Assembly (NCBI GenBank): GCA_028700875.1
Contig: JAQVRW010000055.1
Coordinates: 1-11,810 of the forward strand
Reading direction: 5' to 3'
Source: Candidatus Zixiibacteriota bacterium
Lineage (GTDB): Bacteria; Zixibacteria; MSB-5A5; GN15; JAAZOE01
Length of the DNA stretch: 11,810 bases
The translations under genes and the position numbers were made by a program. Of the stretch, positions 1 to 7,194 are shown in pieces. Each line of letters starts with the position of its first letter. Within the stretch, counting starts at the first letter, position 1. The notes beneath the pieces were generated by a model. That model was given only the letters and a program-made list of their open reading frames with translations. It searched no databases and had not been told where the DNA came from.

Positions 1-1
1 C

Positions 2-967
2 TATATCATGGCGGAAACCCCGATCGTTTCCGGGCTCACCCTGACGGCAGGGGTTCGCGGCGAGACGACCCGCATGCAAACCAAGACATTTGATCCTTCC
101 CGGCCCGGTGGCCGAATCAAGGGAGACGACTGGTTGCCCTCGGTCAATCTCGTCTATGCCCTGACCCCAACCATGAACCTGCGGGGAGCCTATGGTCGGA
201 CTCTGGCCCGTCCGAACTTGCGGGAAATCGCCCCTTTTGGCACGGAAGAATTCGCCGGCGCCCGGCTGTTCGTCGGCAACGACAGCCTGACCTATACCAC
301 CATCGACAATTACGACCTGCGCTGGGAATGGTTCGTCAACCCCGGCGAGATCGTCGCCGTCAGCGCCTTCTACAAACGGTTCATTGATCCCATCGAACTT
401 TCGTTCTTCTCCTCCAATTACGATATCCATCCGGTCAATGCCCCCGAGGCCAAGAATTACGGCTTGGAGTTCGAGTTCCGCCGCCGGCTCGATTTCGCGG
501 CCGGATGGCTGCAAAATTTCGCCATCGGGGCCAATCTGTCCCTGGTTCGGTCCCGGCTCCAGATTCCGGAAAAAGAATACAACCAGATGAAGGGGGTCGA
601 TCCGGAAGCGTCCGATACCCGGCCGATGGCCAATCAGTCGCCCTACCTGATCAACGCCACCTTCGCCTACACCAACTCCCGGACGGGAACGTCGGTCGAT
701 CTCCAGTACAACGTCTTTGGCCGGCGGTATTACGTCAACTCACAGGGCGGGGCGCCCGATATCTATGAACAACCGCGCCACACGATCGATCTGATCGCGT
801 CCCAATCACTTTGGCGCGGCATTACCATCAAAACGTCCGTCAAGAACCTGCTGAATTCCCGGTTCGAAGCCGTGTACTACTACACCGGCACCGGCAAGGA
901 AGAACCTTACAAGAGTTATGATCTCGGCCGGACGGCGGCTATCAGCATAAGCTACGCCATCCTGTAA
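2..967 (+). CDS. TonB-dependent receptor, C-terminal beta-barrel part (5' truncated by window)
   Basis: The reading frame is open from the first bases, so the start lies outside the window and about 321 residues of the C-terminal end are seen. The residues alternate as in amphipathic beta strands, and stretches such as WLPSVNLVYALTP, LRGAYGRTLARPNLREIAPF and NYGLEFEFRRRLDF are typical of the last strands of TonB-dependent outer-membrane receptors. The final strand is ISISYAIL. Proteins of this family take up a ligand (siderophore, vitamin, glycan or peptide) across the outer membrane using energy from TonB-ExbB-ExbD. The N-terminal plug and the TonB box are missing from view, so the ligand cannot be named. 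The downstream secreted protein at 1272 lies on the same strand and may be a partner. I am confident of the family and have no evidence on the substrate. Confidence 0.9.
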   Translation, partial: YIMAETPIVSGLTLTAGVRGETTRMQTKTFDPSRPGGRIKGDDWLPSVNLVYALTPTMNLRGAYGRTLARPNLREIAPFGTEEFAGARLFVGNDSLTYTTIDNYDLRWEWFVNPGEIVAVSAFYKRFIDPIELSFFSSNYDIHPVNAPEAKNYGLEFEFRRRLDFAAGWLQNFAIGANLSLVRSRLQIPEKEYNQMKGVDPEASDTRPMANQSPYLINATFAYTNSRTGTSVDLQYNVFGRRYYVNSQGGAPDIYEQPRHTIDLIASQSLWRGITIKTSVKNLLNSRFEAVYYYTGTGKEEPYKSYDLGRTAAISISYAIL

Positions 968-1271
968 TCGACGATGATCGGCGGGAAACGGACGCAGGGA
1001 CGACCAATGAGCCTGATGACGACAACGAACGATAAAAATATCTCCGCCGAACCGCGGAGAGAATTTGAGCGCGTGTTACGCCTACCCGTCGGTCTATTGA
1101 GCCCAAGGAGAGACCTGACGCAATCGGCAGACTACCCACGTGTGCCAGCCCATCATCAACATCAACCAGGAGGTGCCGGAATCCAATGTGTTCCCACACG
1201 ATCCTACAGGATACGAACGAGCACAGTGAACGAGAATAATCCTGAATATCAAACTTTGCGGAGGTCAATCC
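968..1271. other. intergenic stretch between receptor and secreted-protein genes
   Basis: This 304-base stretch has no convincing gene. It contains a 7-bp hairpin at 1041-1060 and a purine-rich AGGAGGTG at 1168-1175. A short protein-like reading at 1140-1229 has no start with a usable ribosome-binding site. The end of the stretch carries the GGAGG (1260-1264) that serves the gene at 1272. No clear sigma-70 promoter was recognised, so it is open whether the secreted protein is transcribed with the receptor or separately. Confidence 0.5.
1041..1060 (+). terminator. weak hairpin after the receptor gene
   Basis: TCTCCGC (1041-1047) and GCGGAGA (1054-1060) form a perfect 7-bp stem with a 6-base loop, 74 bases after the receptor stop codon. 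No T tract follows, so intrinsic termination is doubtful. It may act as a 3'-end stabiliser or have no function. Confidence 0.25.
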
Positions 1272-3068
1272 ATGTTGCGTCATAGCCTACTGCTTTTCTT
1301 CCTGCTGATAGGGCTGCCGATGGCGGCCTTTGGGCAGTTGTGCGAGGATGGGTGGCCGGTCATCAACGTCGGCACGCCCGCCCCCAGCAGCACCACCCTG
1401 CCCGCCGACACCACGACCTGGCTGGCCGGAAACGTGTACCACCTGCAGGGATTCATCTTCGTCCCTGACGGCGGCGTGCTGGTCATCCAGCCGGGGACGA
1501 TCATCAAAAGCGACCCGGGTCAGGGAACTAATTCCACTGCCTTGATCATTACCCGCGGCGGCAAGATCATCGCCCAGGGCACGCCGCAGTTGCCGATCAT
1601 CTTCACTTCCATCGATGACAACGTCTGCGACACCGGCGATGTCCCGGATATCGCCACCAGCCGCGGTCTCTGGGGCGGCGTCATCCTGGAAGGGCGGTCG
1701 TATGCCTGCGTCTCCGGCGGCATCTCCGAGATCGAAGGCATTCCGGATTTCGGCGAGCTGACCCTGTACGGCGGCGGCGAAAATCCCGATTGCAGCGACA
1801 ACTCCGGCATCATGCAGTATGTCTCCATCCGCTACCCCGGCTCCATCATCGGGGCCAACAACGAGATCAACGGTCTGACCCTGGCCGCGGTCGGCAGCGG
1901 TACGGTCATCGATCATATCGAGACCTATCTTTGCCTGGACGACGATTTCGAGTGGTTTGGCGGTTCGGTCAACTGCAGTTATCTGGCGGCGATCTACGGT
2001 GACGACGACGCCTTCGACGGCGACGAATGCTACAGCGGCACCCGCCAGTTTCTGTTCGAGTTGAAGGACCCGCGCTGGGGCGACCGGATCACCGAGCACG
2101 ACGGCCGGCAACAGGCGGTCTGGACCGACACCACCAGCGTCGGGGTTGCGACTCCGGCCACGCCTGCCGGTTGGGGCTGCGCCTACCCGAGTTATGCCCT
2201 CGCGGCCAACTGGACCTGCATCGGCCAGGGCCCGAACTTCTCCGGAACCGACGGCAATAACATGCTTTTCCGGGAAAACTACCGCGCCTACTGGTACAAC
2301 AGCGTGTTCATGGAACAGCCCAAGAAGGTGCTGTTGATCGATTGCCCGGGCGGCGACGCCAACATCGATCTTCCGCCCAGCTCGACGCACAACCTGCCCT
2401 CGGGCGCTGCCAGCATCGCGGCCGGTTTCCCGCTCCTGGATTTCGTCGGCAACTTTTGGTACCATTCGTACAATGCGGGCGGCGGCGGGAGCTCGCTGAG
2501 CCACTTCACCTCGACCAGCGGCGCAACCCTGGCCACGCAACGGGTGCAGAACGACCTCTTCCCCGGGGGCGACACGACGCTGACCGGCAAGAACCACGCC
2601 GGCGTCGATCCCCTGTTGACCAGCTACGAAGTGATCAATCCGCCGGTGCGGCACGCCATGATCAACCCGGTGCCCGCGTCCGGAAGCCCGTTGATCGGCG
2701 CGGCGGCGACGGTTCCGAGCTATGCCACTTCGGTGTACTACACCCCGGTCACCTATGCCGGCGCGTTCGAACCCGGCGTCAACATCAGCGACTCCTGGAT
2801 CTGGGGCTGGACCTTCATCTCTACGGCCAATATCCTTGGTCCCAGTTCCTGCTGCGATATGCCCGGCGATGCCAACAACGACGGGAAGGTCAACGTCGGC
2901 GACGGCGTCTACATCATCACCTACGTCTTCCGCGGCGGCCCGGCCCCGATCTGTCTGGCTGAGGGCGACGCCAACGGGGACGGCAAGATCAACGTCGGCG
3001 ATGCCGTGTACATCATCACCTACGTCTTCCGCGGCGGTCCGGCGCCGATCTGTGGCCCGACTCTCTGA
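1272..3068 (+). CDS. secreted beta-helix-like protein with two C-terminal dockerin-type repeats
   Basis: The 598-residue protein starts at ATG 1272, seven bases after a GGAGG (1260-1264). Residues 1-21 are a signal peptide: MLRH, then a leucine/phenylalanine-rich core, ending AAFG before QL. The body (about 25-520) is rich in short beta segments with glycine turns, including GGVLVIQPGTII, ALIITRGGKIIAQGTPQLPIIFTS, GLWGGVILEGRS, NEINGLTLAAVGSGTVIDHIE and DDDFEWFGGSVN. From memory this resembles surface proteins and lipoproteins often found beside TonB-dependent receptors, and it suggests a parallel beta-helix. The mature N-terminus begins QLC, with no lipobox at the cleavage site. The C-terminus carries two DxNxDGxxNxxD calcium loops: D533/N535/D537/N541/D544 and D566/N568/D570/N574/D577. 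It likely acts outside the cell or on its surface. Its substrate is unknown. Confidence 0.8.
   Translation: MLRHSLLLFFLLIGLPMAAFGQLCEDGWPVINVGTPAPSSTTLPADTTTWLAGNVYHLQGFIFVPDGGVLVIQPGTIIKSDPGQGTNSTALIITRGGKIIAQGTPQLPIIFTSIDDNVCDTGDVPDIATSRGLWGGVILEGRSYACVSGGISEIEGIPDFGELTLYGGGENPDCSDNSGIMQYVSIRYPGSIIGANNEINGLTLAAVGSGTVIDHIETYLCLDDDFEWFGGSVNCSYLAAIYGDDDAFDGDECYSGTRQFLFELKDPRWGDRITEHDGRQQAVWTDTTSVGVATPATPAGWGCAYPSYALAANWTCIGQGPNFSGTDGNNMLFRENYRAYWYNSVFMEQPKKVLLIDCPGGDANIDLPPSSTHNLPSGAASIAAGFPLLDFVGNFWYHSYNAGGGGSSLSHFTSTSGATLATQRVQNDLFPGGDTTLTGKNHAGVDPLLTSYEVINPPVRHAMINPVPASGSPLIGAAATVPSYATSVYYTPVTYAGAFEPGVNISDSWIWGWTFISTANILGPSSCCDMPGDANNDGKVNVGDGVYIITYVFRGGPAPICLAEGDANGDGKINVGDAVYIITYVFRGGPAPICGPTL
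2865..3053 (+). repeat. two tandem dockerin-encoding 90-bp repeats
   Basis: Positions 2865-2954 and 2964-3053 are direct repeats with a 99-bp period, differing at about 11 of 90 bases by eye. Each encodes a Ca2+-binding loop followed by VYIITYVFRGGPAPIC, so each unit ends with the same proline and cysteine. The near-identity at silent positions in the second half points to recent duplication or gene conversion. Dockerin pairs normally bind a cohesin or pack as a stalk. No cohesin is in the window. Confidence 0.85.
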
Positions 3069-3104
3069 TAGTTTTCTTCTCTTTTGTCCTTCCTTTCCTA
3101 TACA

Positions 3105-3136
3105 AATGGGAACCGCTTCAACGGGCGGTTCCCATT
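3105..3136 (+). terminator. 12-bp stem-loop after the dockerin protein gene
   Basis: AATGGGAACCGC (3105-3116) and GCGGTTCCCATT (3125-3136) are perfect inverted complements with an 8-base loop, 37 bases past the stop codon. The position and stem strength fit a transcription terminator. The following bases (CCCTCTTGG) are only partly T-rich, so it is a weak intrinsic terminator at best. Confidence 0.6.
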
Positions 3137-3549
3137 CCCTCTTGGCTTCGCCGCCGTCGGCCCGGCGACAAGCGCCCCCCAGGATGGAAAGTGTTGAAAA
3201 AGCCCCAACCGCGTCATCGCGAGACCGCGCCGGTAGCGCGGCCGTGGCGATCTAATACTGTCGGTGTCGCATATTATTATGGTGGAATGGCTTACTCCAC
3301 CCCAAGGGGCGAAGCACCCCGTCTCCAGTGAAGAAATCCGGCCTTGGTGCGCTGGCAGGTATTTTTCAACACGCCCGATGAACCGGGGTGGTTTGATTGG
3401 CAAGTCGGCCGTCCGGCGACGTAGCGAAACGAATCTTATTGACGGAAAACCATAGGAGTATGATGTGCCGGGCGCCCGACAATACTGACGGCTTATCAGA
3501 CCTCGTTGCTTGGGGATATCCGGGGCGGAATGGATGAAGCCATCGATTT
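3137..3549. other. gene-free region with repeat-like sequence
   Basis: About 410 bases without a credible coding region. Positions 3191-3372 look like a small non-autonomous repeat, described separately. The rest (3373-3549) has short GC-rich dyads, for example CGGGCGCCCG around 3469-3478, and a run of REP-like GC-rich words near 3405-3445. No promoter or RNA gene was recognised. Confidence 0.4.
3191..3372. repeat. MITE- or REP-like intergenic repeat with 11-bp terminal inverted repeats
   Basis: GTGTTGAAAAA (3191-3201) and its exact complement TTTTTCAACAC (3362-3372) bracket a 182-bp segment with no ORF. Inside are further dyads: GGTGGA/TCCACC (about 3281-3301), GGGG/CCCC around CGAAGCA (about 3306-3321), and a GC-rich palindromic block with CGTCATCGCGAG and GGCGATCT ends (about 3213-3254). 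These inner words resemble the GTCATTGCGAG...GCAATCT and GGTGGAAT...ATTCCACC intergenic repeats I remember from many uncultured bacterial genomes. No target-site duplication is obvious. It could be several adjacent repeats and not one element. Confidence 0.5.
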
Positions 3550-4254
3550 CTATTTGCGCGCCGACGTATCGGCATAGCGATATCCGACCGCCCGAATCGT
3601 CTCGATATATCGCCCATATGATCCGAGCTTTTTCCGCAAGCCGGCGATTTGAACGTCGATTGACCGGTTGACGATCGTATAGTCTTCTCCGCGGATGGCA
3701 TTAACCATCTGTTGACGGGTAAACACCCACCCCCGTCGGGAAGCCAGAAGGTGGAGTATTTGGAACTCGGTGAAGGTCAGTTCGACGGGTTTTCCCTTGA
3801 TGCTCACTTCCCGCCGCCCGGAATGGATAACCATGTCGTCGTGCTTGATCGGCGTCTCATCGTCCCCAACGGCGATCTGGTTGGTACGGCGCAGGATGGC
3901 CTGAATCCTGGCCAAAAGTACGCGGGGGCTGAATGGCTTGACGATGTAGTCATCGGCCCCCAATTCTAAACCGACGACGATGTCCGCATCCTCCCGCTTG
4001 GCGGTCACGATGACCACCGGCAGCGAGGCGGTTTTGGGGTCACGCCTGAGGAATTTGCAGATATCGAGACCATGCATGTCGGGAAGCATCAGATCGAGAA
4101 GCACCAGATCGAAAGTCGTCCCCTGAATCGCTTTCATAGCCGACGCTCCCTCCTCGACGCAGGTAACGCGGAATCCATCTTTGACCAGGTTAATTCGGAT
4201 CAATTCCCGGATATCCTCGTCATCTTCGATGACCAGCAGATGTTCCTTTGACAT
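3550..4254 (-). CDS. OmpR/PhoB-family two-component response regulator
   Basis: A 234-residue protein of normal length for the family. Residues 1-120 are a receiver domain: acidic residues E10-D11-D12, phospho-acceptor D54 in LVLLDLMLPD, switch T84 in VVIVTAKRE, and K106 in DDYIVKPF. Residues about 135-230 are a winged-helix DNA-binding domain, with LTFTEFQILHLLASRRGWVFTRQQM and the closing VQIAGLRKKLG ... IETIRAVGYRY typical of OmpR/PhoB proteins. I chose ATG 4254 because GGGAGAG lies just upstream on that strand, while the in-frame ATG at 4272 has no such site. It is a cytoplasmic transcription regulator activated by phosphorylation. No histidine kinase flanks it: one side is gene-free and the other is a divergent phosphoesterase, so its kinase and regulon are unknown. 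Confidence 0.93.
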   Translation of the reverse strand: MSKEHLLVIEDDEDIRELIRINLVKDGFRVTCVEEGASAMKAIQGTTFDLVLLDLMLPDMHGLDICKFLRRDPKTASLPVVIVTAKREDADIVVGLELGADDYIVKPFSPRVLLARIQAILRRTNQIAVGDDETPIKHDDMVIHSGRREVSIKGKPVELTFTEFQILHLLASRRGWVFTRQQMVNAIRGEDYTIVNRSIDVQIAGLRKKLGSYGRYIETIRAVGYRYADTSARK

Positions 4255-4483
4255 GGCGCTCTCTCCCAACATGCTTGAAATACGCCTGCTATATATCCGC
4301 GGATTGTTAAAGGAGTATTAGCTTTATATTGGCATTTGCTTGGGGCCCGGTTGGTTCGGTGGCAAATCCGTCCCTCTGCCGGGTGGCATGCTCACTAATT
4401 CCTCATGATTAACTCATCGCCGCCATACACGCGGCCGGTTTTATCCCTGCGAAGGCATAAGGGGCTATCAACGAAAGGACTGC

Positions 4484-5452
4484 GTGATTCGTATGACCCG
4501 AATCGACGAGTTCATCGGCGGAAACGGACGGATCAGCATCATCTCCGGCGGCGGGGACCCGACGCCGGTTCCGCGACCCTGGCGGCCGCTGCTGGATTCG
4601 TGCGATCTACTCGTCGCCATACCGGATATGCATATGTATCACTATGGTTCGCAGCTGGACGGCTTTCGGTGCGGCGCCGAGGCGATGCTGCATTTCCTTC
4701 AGCACCTGGACTCCGTGCGCCGCTCACACCCGGACCGACGCCTTCGCATTATTCAGATGGGCGATCTCTATGAACTGTGGTTCTCCCATCCGCGGACCGG
4801 TCACGCGATGACACCCGAGGATATTTGGAAATCACACCCGCTTTATGAGGAAATCCACCGCCTGTTTTGCCTGTTGCGAGTGGAACGAATCTGCGGAAAT
4901 CATGACTATCGATATGTTACCAACAACGACGTTCGGTTGAGCGTCCGCGACGGCAAAGTGCATCTGGAACACGGATTCGCGGCCGATCACTGGTACCATT
5001 TCTCCAATCCTCACCGCCCGCTGTGGCCCGCTGCCATGGCCGGTCTCAAAACGTTACGGCGGATCGAATCCGGCATTCGCGGACGTCCTGCGGAGGCAAA
5101 TGACCGGCAGCTGTTGCGGAGTAGCGCTTGGGGAACCGGGTCGGGCGACGTGGAACTGGAGACGTTTACAAAACGGGAAGAGTATCGACGCCGTTCACTG
5201 CTTCATTATTCCCGTTTGTTCCAGAACAACCGGGAAGTGAGTCAGCCCATCCGCCTGGTGCTCGTTGGACATACGCACAAGCCATACCTCGACCTAGATT
5301 TCGCCGGCGAGAGCACCTTTTATATGGACGCCGGCGCTTGGTCGTATGGCCGGTCCGATTTCGCCGTCGTGACCAACGAGGAAGTGGCCGTTTGTCACTA
5401 TACCCGGTTGGTACAAAAGCCGGCGAAAATTCTATATCGTCAGGCGGTTTGA
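4484..5452 (+). CDS. calcineurin-like metallophosphoesterase
   Basis: A 322-residue protein with the full set of metallophosphoesterase motifs in order: D48-x-H50 (AIPDMHMYHYG), G93-D94-L-Y-E (QMGDLYELW), G138-N-H-D141, and G262-H-T-H265 (LVLVGHTHKPY). These residues bind a two-metal centre that hydrolyses phosphoesters. The GDLYELW motif recalls the UDP-2,3-diacylglucosamine hydrolase (LpxH)-like branch, but that is not enough to assign the substrate. GTG at 4484 is preferred because AAAGGA (4474-4479) is 4 bases upstream. The next ATG, at 4493, is 13 bases away. No signal peptide is seen. It diverges from the response regulator across a 229-base gap. Its 3' end has an odd continuing frame, given as a finding, and it is the last chromosomal gene before the mobile element. 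Confidence 0.85.
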   Translation: MIRMTRIDEFIGGNGRISIISGGGDPTPVPRPWRPLLDSCDLLVAIPDMHMYHYGSQLDGFRCGAEAMLHFLQHLDSVRRSHPDRRLRIIQMGDLYELWFSHPRTGHAMTPEDIWKSHPLYEEIHRLFCLLRVERICGNHDYRYVTNNDVRLSVRDGKVHLEHGFAADHWYHFSNPHRPLWPAAMAGLKTLRRIESGIRGRPAEANDRQLLRSSAWGTGSGDVELETFTKREEYRRRSLLHYSRLFQNNREVSQPIRLVLVGHTHKPYLDLDFAGESTFYMDAGAWSYGRSDFAVVTNEEVAVCHYTRLVQKPAKILYRQAV

Positions 5453-5601
5453 CGACGGTCGCTTGGATGCAACCCCCCTGGACATAATAATTGACCTCGC
5501 TTCCTGACTGACGGCCCGGATTGGAGAAAACGACGACTGGGAAACACAGCCGCTCATAAGTGGCATAATGGCTTGTTGTTTATCGGATTATCCTGTCGCT
5601 T

Positions 5602-7185
5602 TCAGGTAATCGACGACCGGCTGAAAGGTTCGAAGATCGTCCAGCCGGGGGAGCTTTTTTGTCCAGAACACAGAACTTCAGTATTCCCCAACTGCCCGAC
5701 TTTCCCGACCATCGGATACGTATAGGTGACCGTGACCTGCTTGTCCTTGACGATGATCTTCCGCACAAACGACTTGATGAAGCCCTTGCGTTCGAAGATT
5801 GAACCCTCGACCAGTAGGGTTCTCAGATCTGCGACATAGGCCTTAAGTTGTCTTGTCGTCAGGGGTTTGATTGTCTGACCAGCATTCAAGCTAGACGACA
5901 ATTGTTGATCACGATACTGGGCAATCTGCGTCCGCAACTCCTTTATCCGGGGGGCGATATCATCGACATCGACCTTCCCTGTTTCCAATGCCGCATAGAG
6001 GTTGTCGAGTTTGCGCTGGCGTTTTTCAATTTCGCGTTCAAGGCTTTGTGTCTGCTGATCGGTCGATGAATTCAACTCCTGGATTTCACGGTTCGTGAGA
6101 TCAAGCAGCTTGGAAAGGTTTTCATCGGTCAGGACTTGGTCTTGCAGCCTTTGGATCAAGGCTGATTCGATCCGTCCGCGGTTGACCATCGCCGCGTCAC
6201 ATTCGGTCTTGCCTTTCCGTAGCGAGTTATGGCAGGCATAGTAGTGGTATCGGCTTGATTTACCGGCGCAGCCTTGGAGGGCATGTCCGCATTTGCCGCA
6301 AAAGATCATCCCCGATAGCAGATAATCCGAGGACAGAGTCCGGGGCCTGCAATTGTGAGGATCACGCTGTTGTATGGCGTTCTGGACTCGCCGGAATTCA
6401 TCTTTGGTGACAATCGCGGGGTGGTTCTCTTCTCTTCTTATCGGTTCCAAATTGGGGTCGAACTTGCTCCATAACAGCGTCCCAGTATAGGCTTCGTTTC
6501 GCAGCATATATTGAACCACTCCTTTGCCCCAGCTCTTGCCTCTATTCGTTCTTATCCCTTTTCGATTCAACTCATTTACGATTTCCTTAGCCCCTTTTCC
6601 TGAAAGAGCTATATCGAAAATCAGCCTGACGGTGGGTGCATAGTCTTCGTCGAGAACGAGAATTCTCTTGGCGGAAGCGCCAATCCCGATTGTTTCGGTC
6701 TTATAACCCATGGGCGGATTGCTTCCGCAGAAGTGTCCGCGGCTAACGCTTTCCCTCATTCCCCGCTTGGTATCCTGGGCAAGGTTGGCAGAATAGAATT
6801 CATCGATGACTTCGATCAAGCCCTCAAATAGACTACCCGCCGGCGTGTCATCGATATTCTCGTTCATTGAGATGACACGGATTCCCCGCTTTCGAAGAAG
6901 GGATTTATAGGCGATAGAATCTTCCCTGTTTCTTGCAAATCGCGATAATTTCCAGACCAGGATAGCATCGAATATCTTCGTTTTGTGGCGGGCGAGTGAT
7001 ATCATTTCTTGAAACGCCGGCCGGTTTGCGGTCCGGGCGCTTTCGGCTTCGTCAATGAACTCTCGGACTATATCGTACCCGTTGCGCTGGGCATATGTTC
7101 TGAGCGCTTTCAACTGAGCCGAGATCGACAGGTCCTTCTCGACCTGCTTCTCCGAAGATACCCGAGCGTAAAGCACGGCTTTCAT
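5602..7185 (-). CDS. large serine recombinase (integrase)
   Basis: A 527-residue protein. Residues 1-150 are the resolvase catalytic domain: YARVSSEKQ with nucleophile serine S10, VWKLSRFARNRED carrying catalytic arginines, and GLIEVIDEFYSANLAQDTKRG leading into the long helix. A recombinase DNA-binding domain follows (about 170-275, NPPMGYK ... NRKGIRTNRGKSWGKGVVQYMLRN). Next comes a zinc ribbon, C296-x2-C299 with C318 and C329, then a charged coiled coil (about 335-425). It would catalyse site-specific integration or excision through a 5'-phosphoserine intermediate. Its ATG lies 9 bases after the protease stop, and TAGGAGG overlaps that stop, so translation is probably coupled to the repressor operon. 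The last 30 or so residues after VTYTYPMV look irregular and may be read through the attachment region. Confidence 0.92.
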   Translation of the reverse strand: MKAVLYARVSSEKQVEKDLSISAQLKALRTYAQRNGYDIVREFIDEAESARTANRPAFQEMISLARHKTKIFDAILVWKLSRFARNREDSIAYKSLLRKRGIRVISMNENIDDTPAGSLFEGLIEVIDEFYSANLAQDTKRGMRESVSRGHFCGSNPPMGYKTETIGIGASAKRILVLDEDYAPTVRLIFDIALSGKGAKEIVNELNRKGIRTNRGKSWGKGVVQYMLRNEAYTGTLLWSKFDPNLEPIRREENHPAIVTKDEFRRVQNAIQQRDPHNCRPRTLSSDYLLSGMIFCGKCGHALQGCAGKSSRYHYYACHNSLRKGKTECDAAMVNRGRIESALIQRLQDQVLTDENLSKLLDLTNREIQELNSSTDQQTQSLEREIEKRQRKLDNLYAALETGKVDVDDIAPRIKELRTQIAQYRDQQLSSSLNAGQTIKPLTTRQLKAYVADLRTLLVEGSIFERKGFIKSFVRKIIVKDKQVTVTYTYPMVGKVGQLGNTEVLCSGQKSSPGWTIFEPFSRSSIT

Positions 7186-7194
7186 GATAGCCTC

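Noticed and set aside
1140..1229. Short protein-like reading (CQPIININQEVPESNVFP...) between receptor and secreted protein
   Set aside because: It is only 29 codons after a GTG with no ribosome-binding site, bounded upstream by a stop at 1116-1118. It may be a remnant of a broken gene, but nothing recognisable supports that.
974..1285. 103-codon ORF across the intergenic region before the secreted protein
   Set aside because: Composition is irregular, it overlaps the start of the real gene and its ribosome-binding site, and it contains no recognisable motif.
1287..2654. Long antisense ORF of 455 codons opposite the dockerin protein gene
   Set aside because: It mirrors a GC-rich true gene and its product is a low-complexity run of A, G, V, D and R with no domain pattern. 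The sense frame has a signal peptide, a ribosome-binding site and calcium-binding motifs.
5453..5601. tRNA gene or clear direct-repeat attachment site beside the recombinase
   Set aside because: No cloverleaf could be drawn, and only short CGACGAC words repeat. A serine-integrase core is too short to identify from one end.
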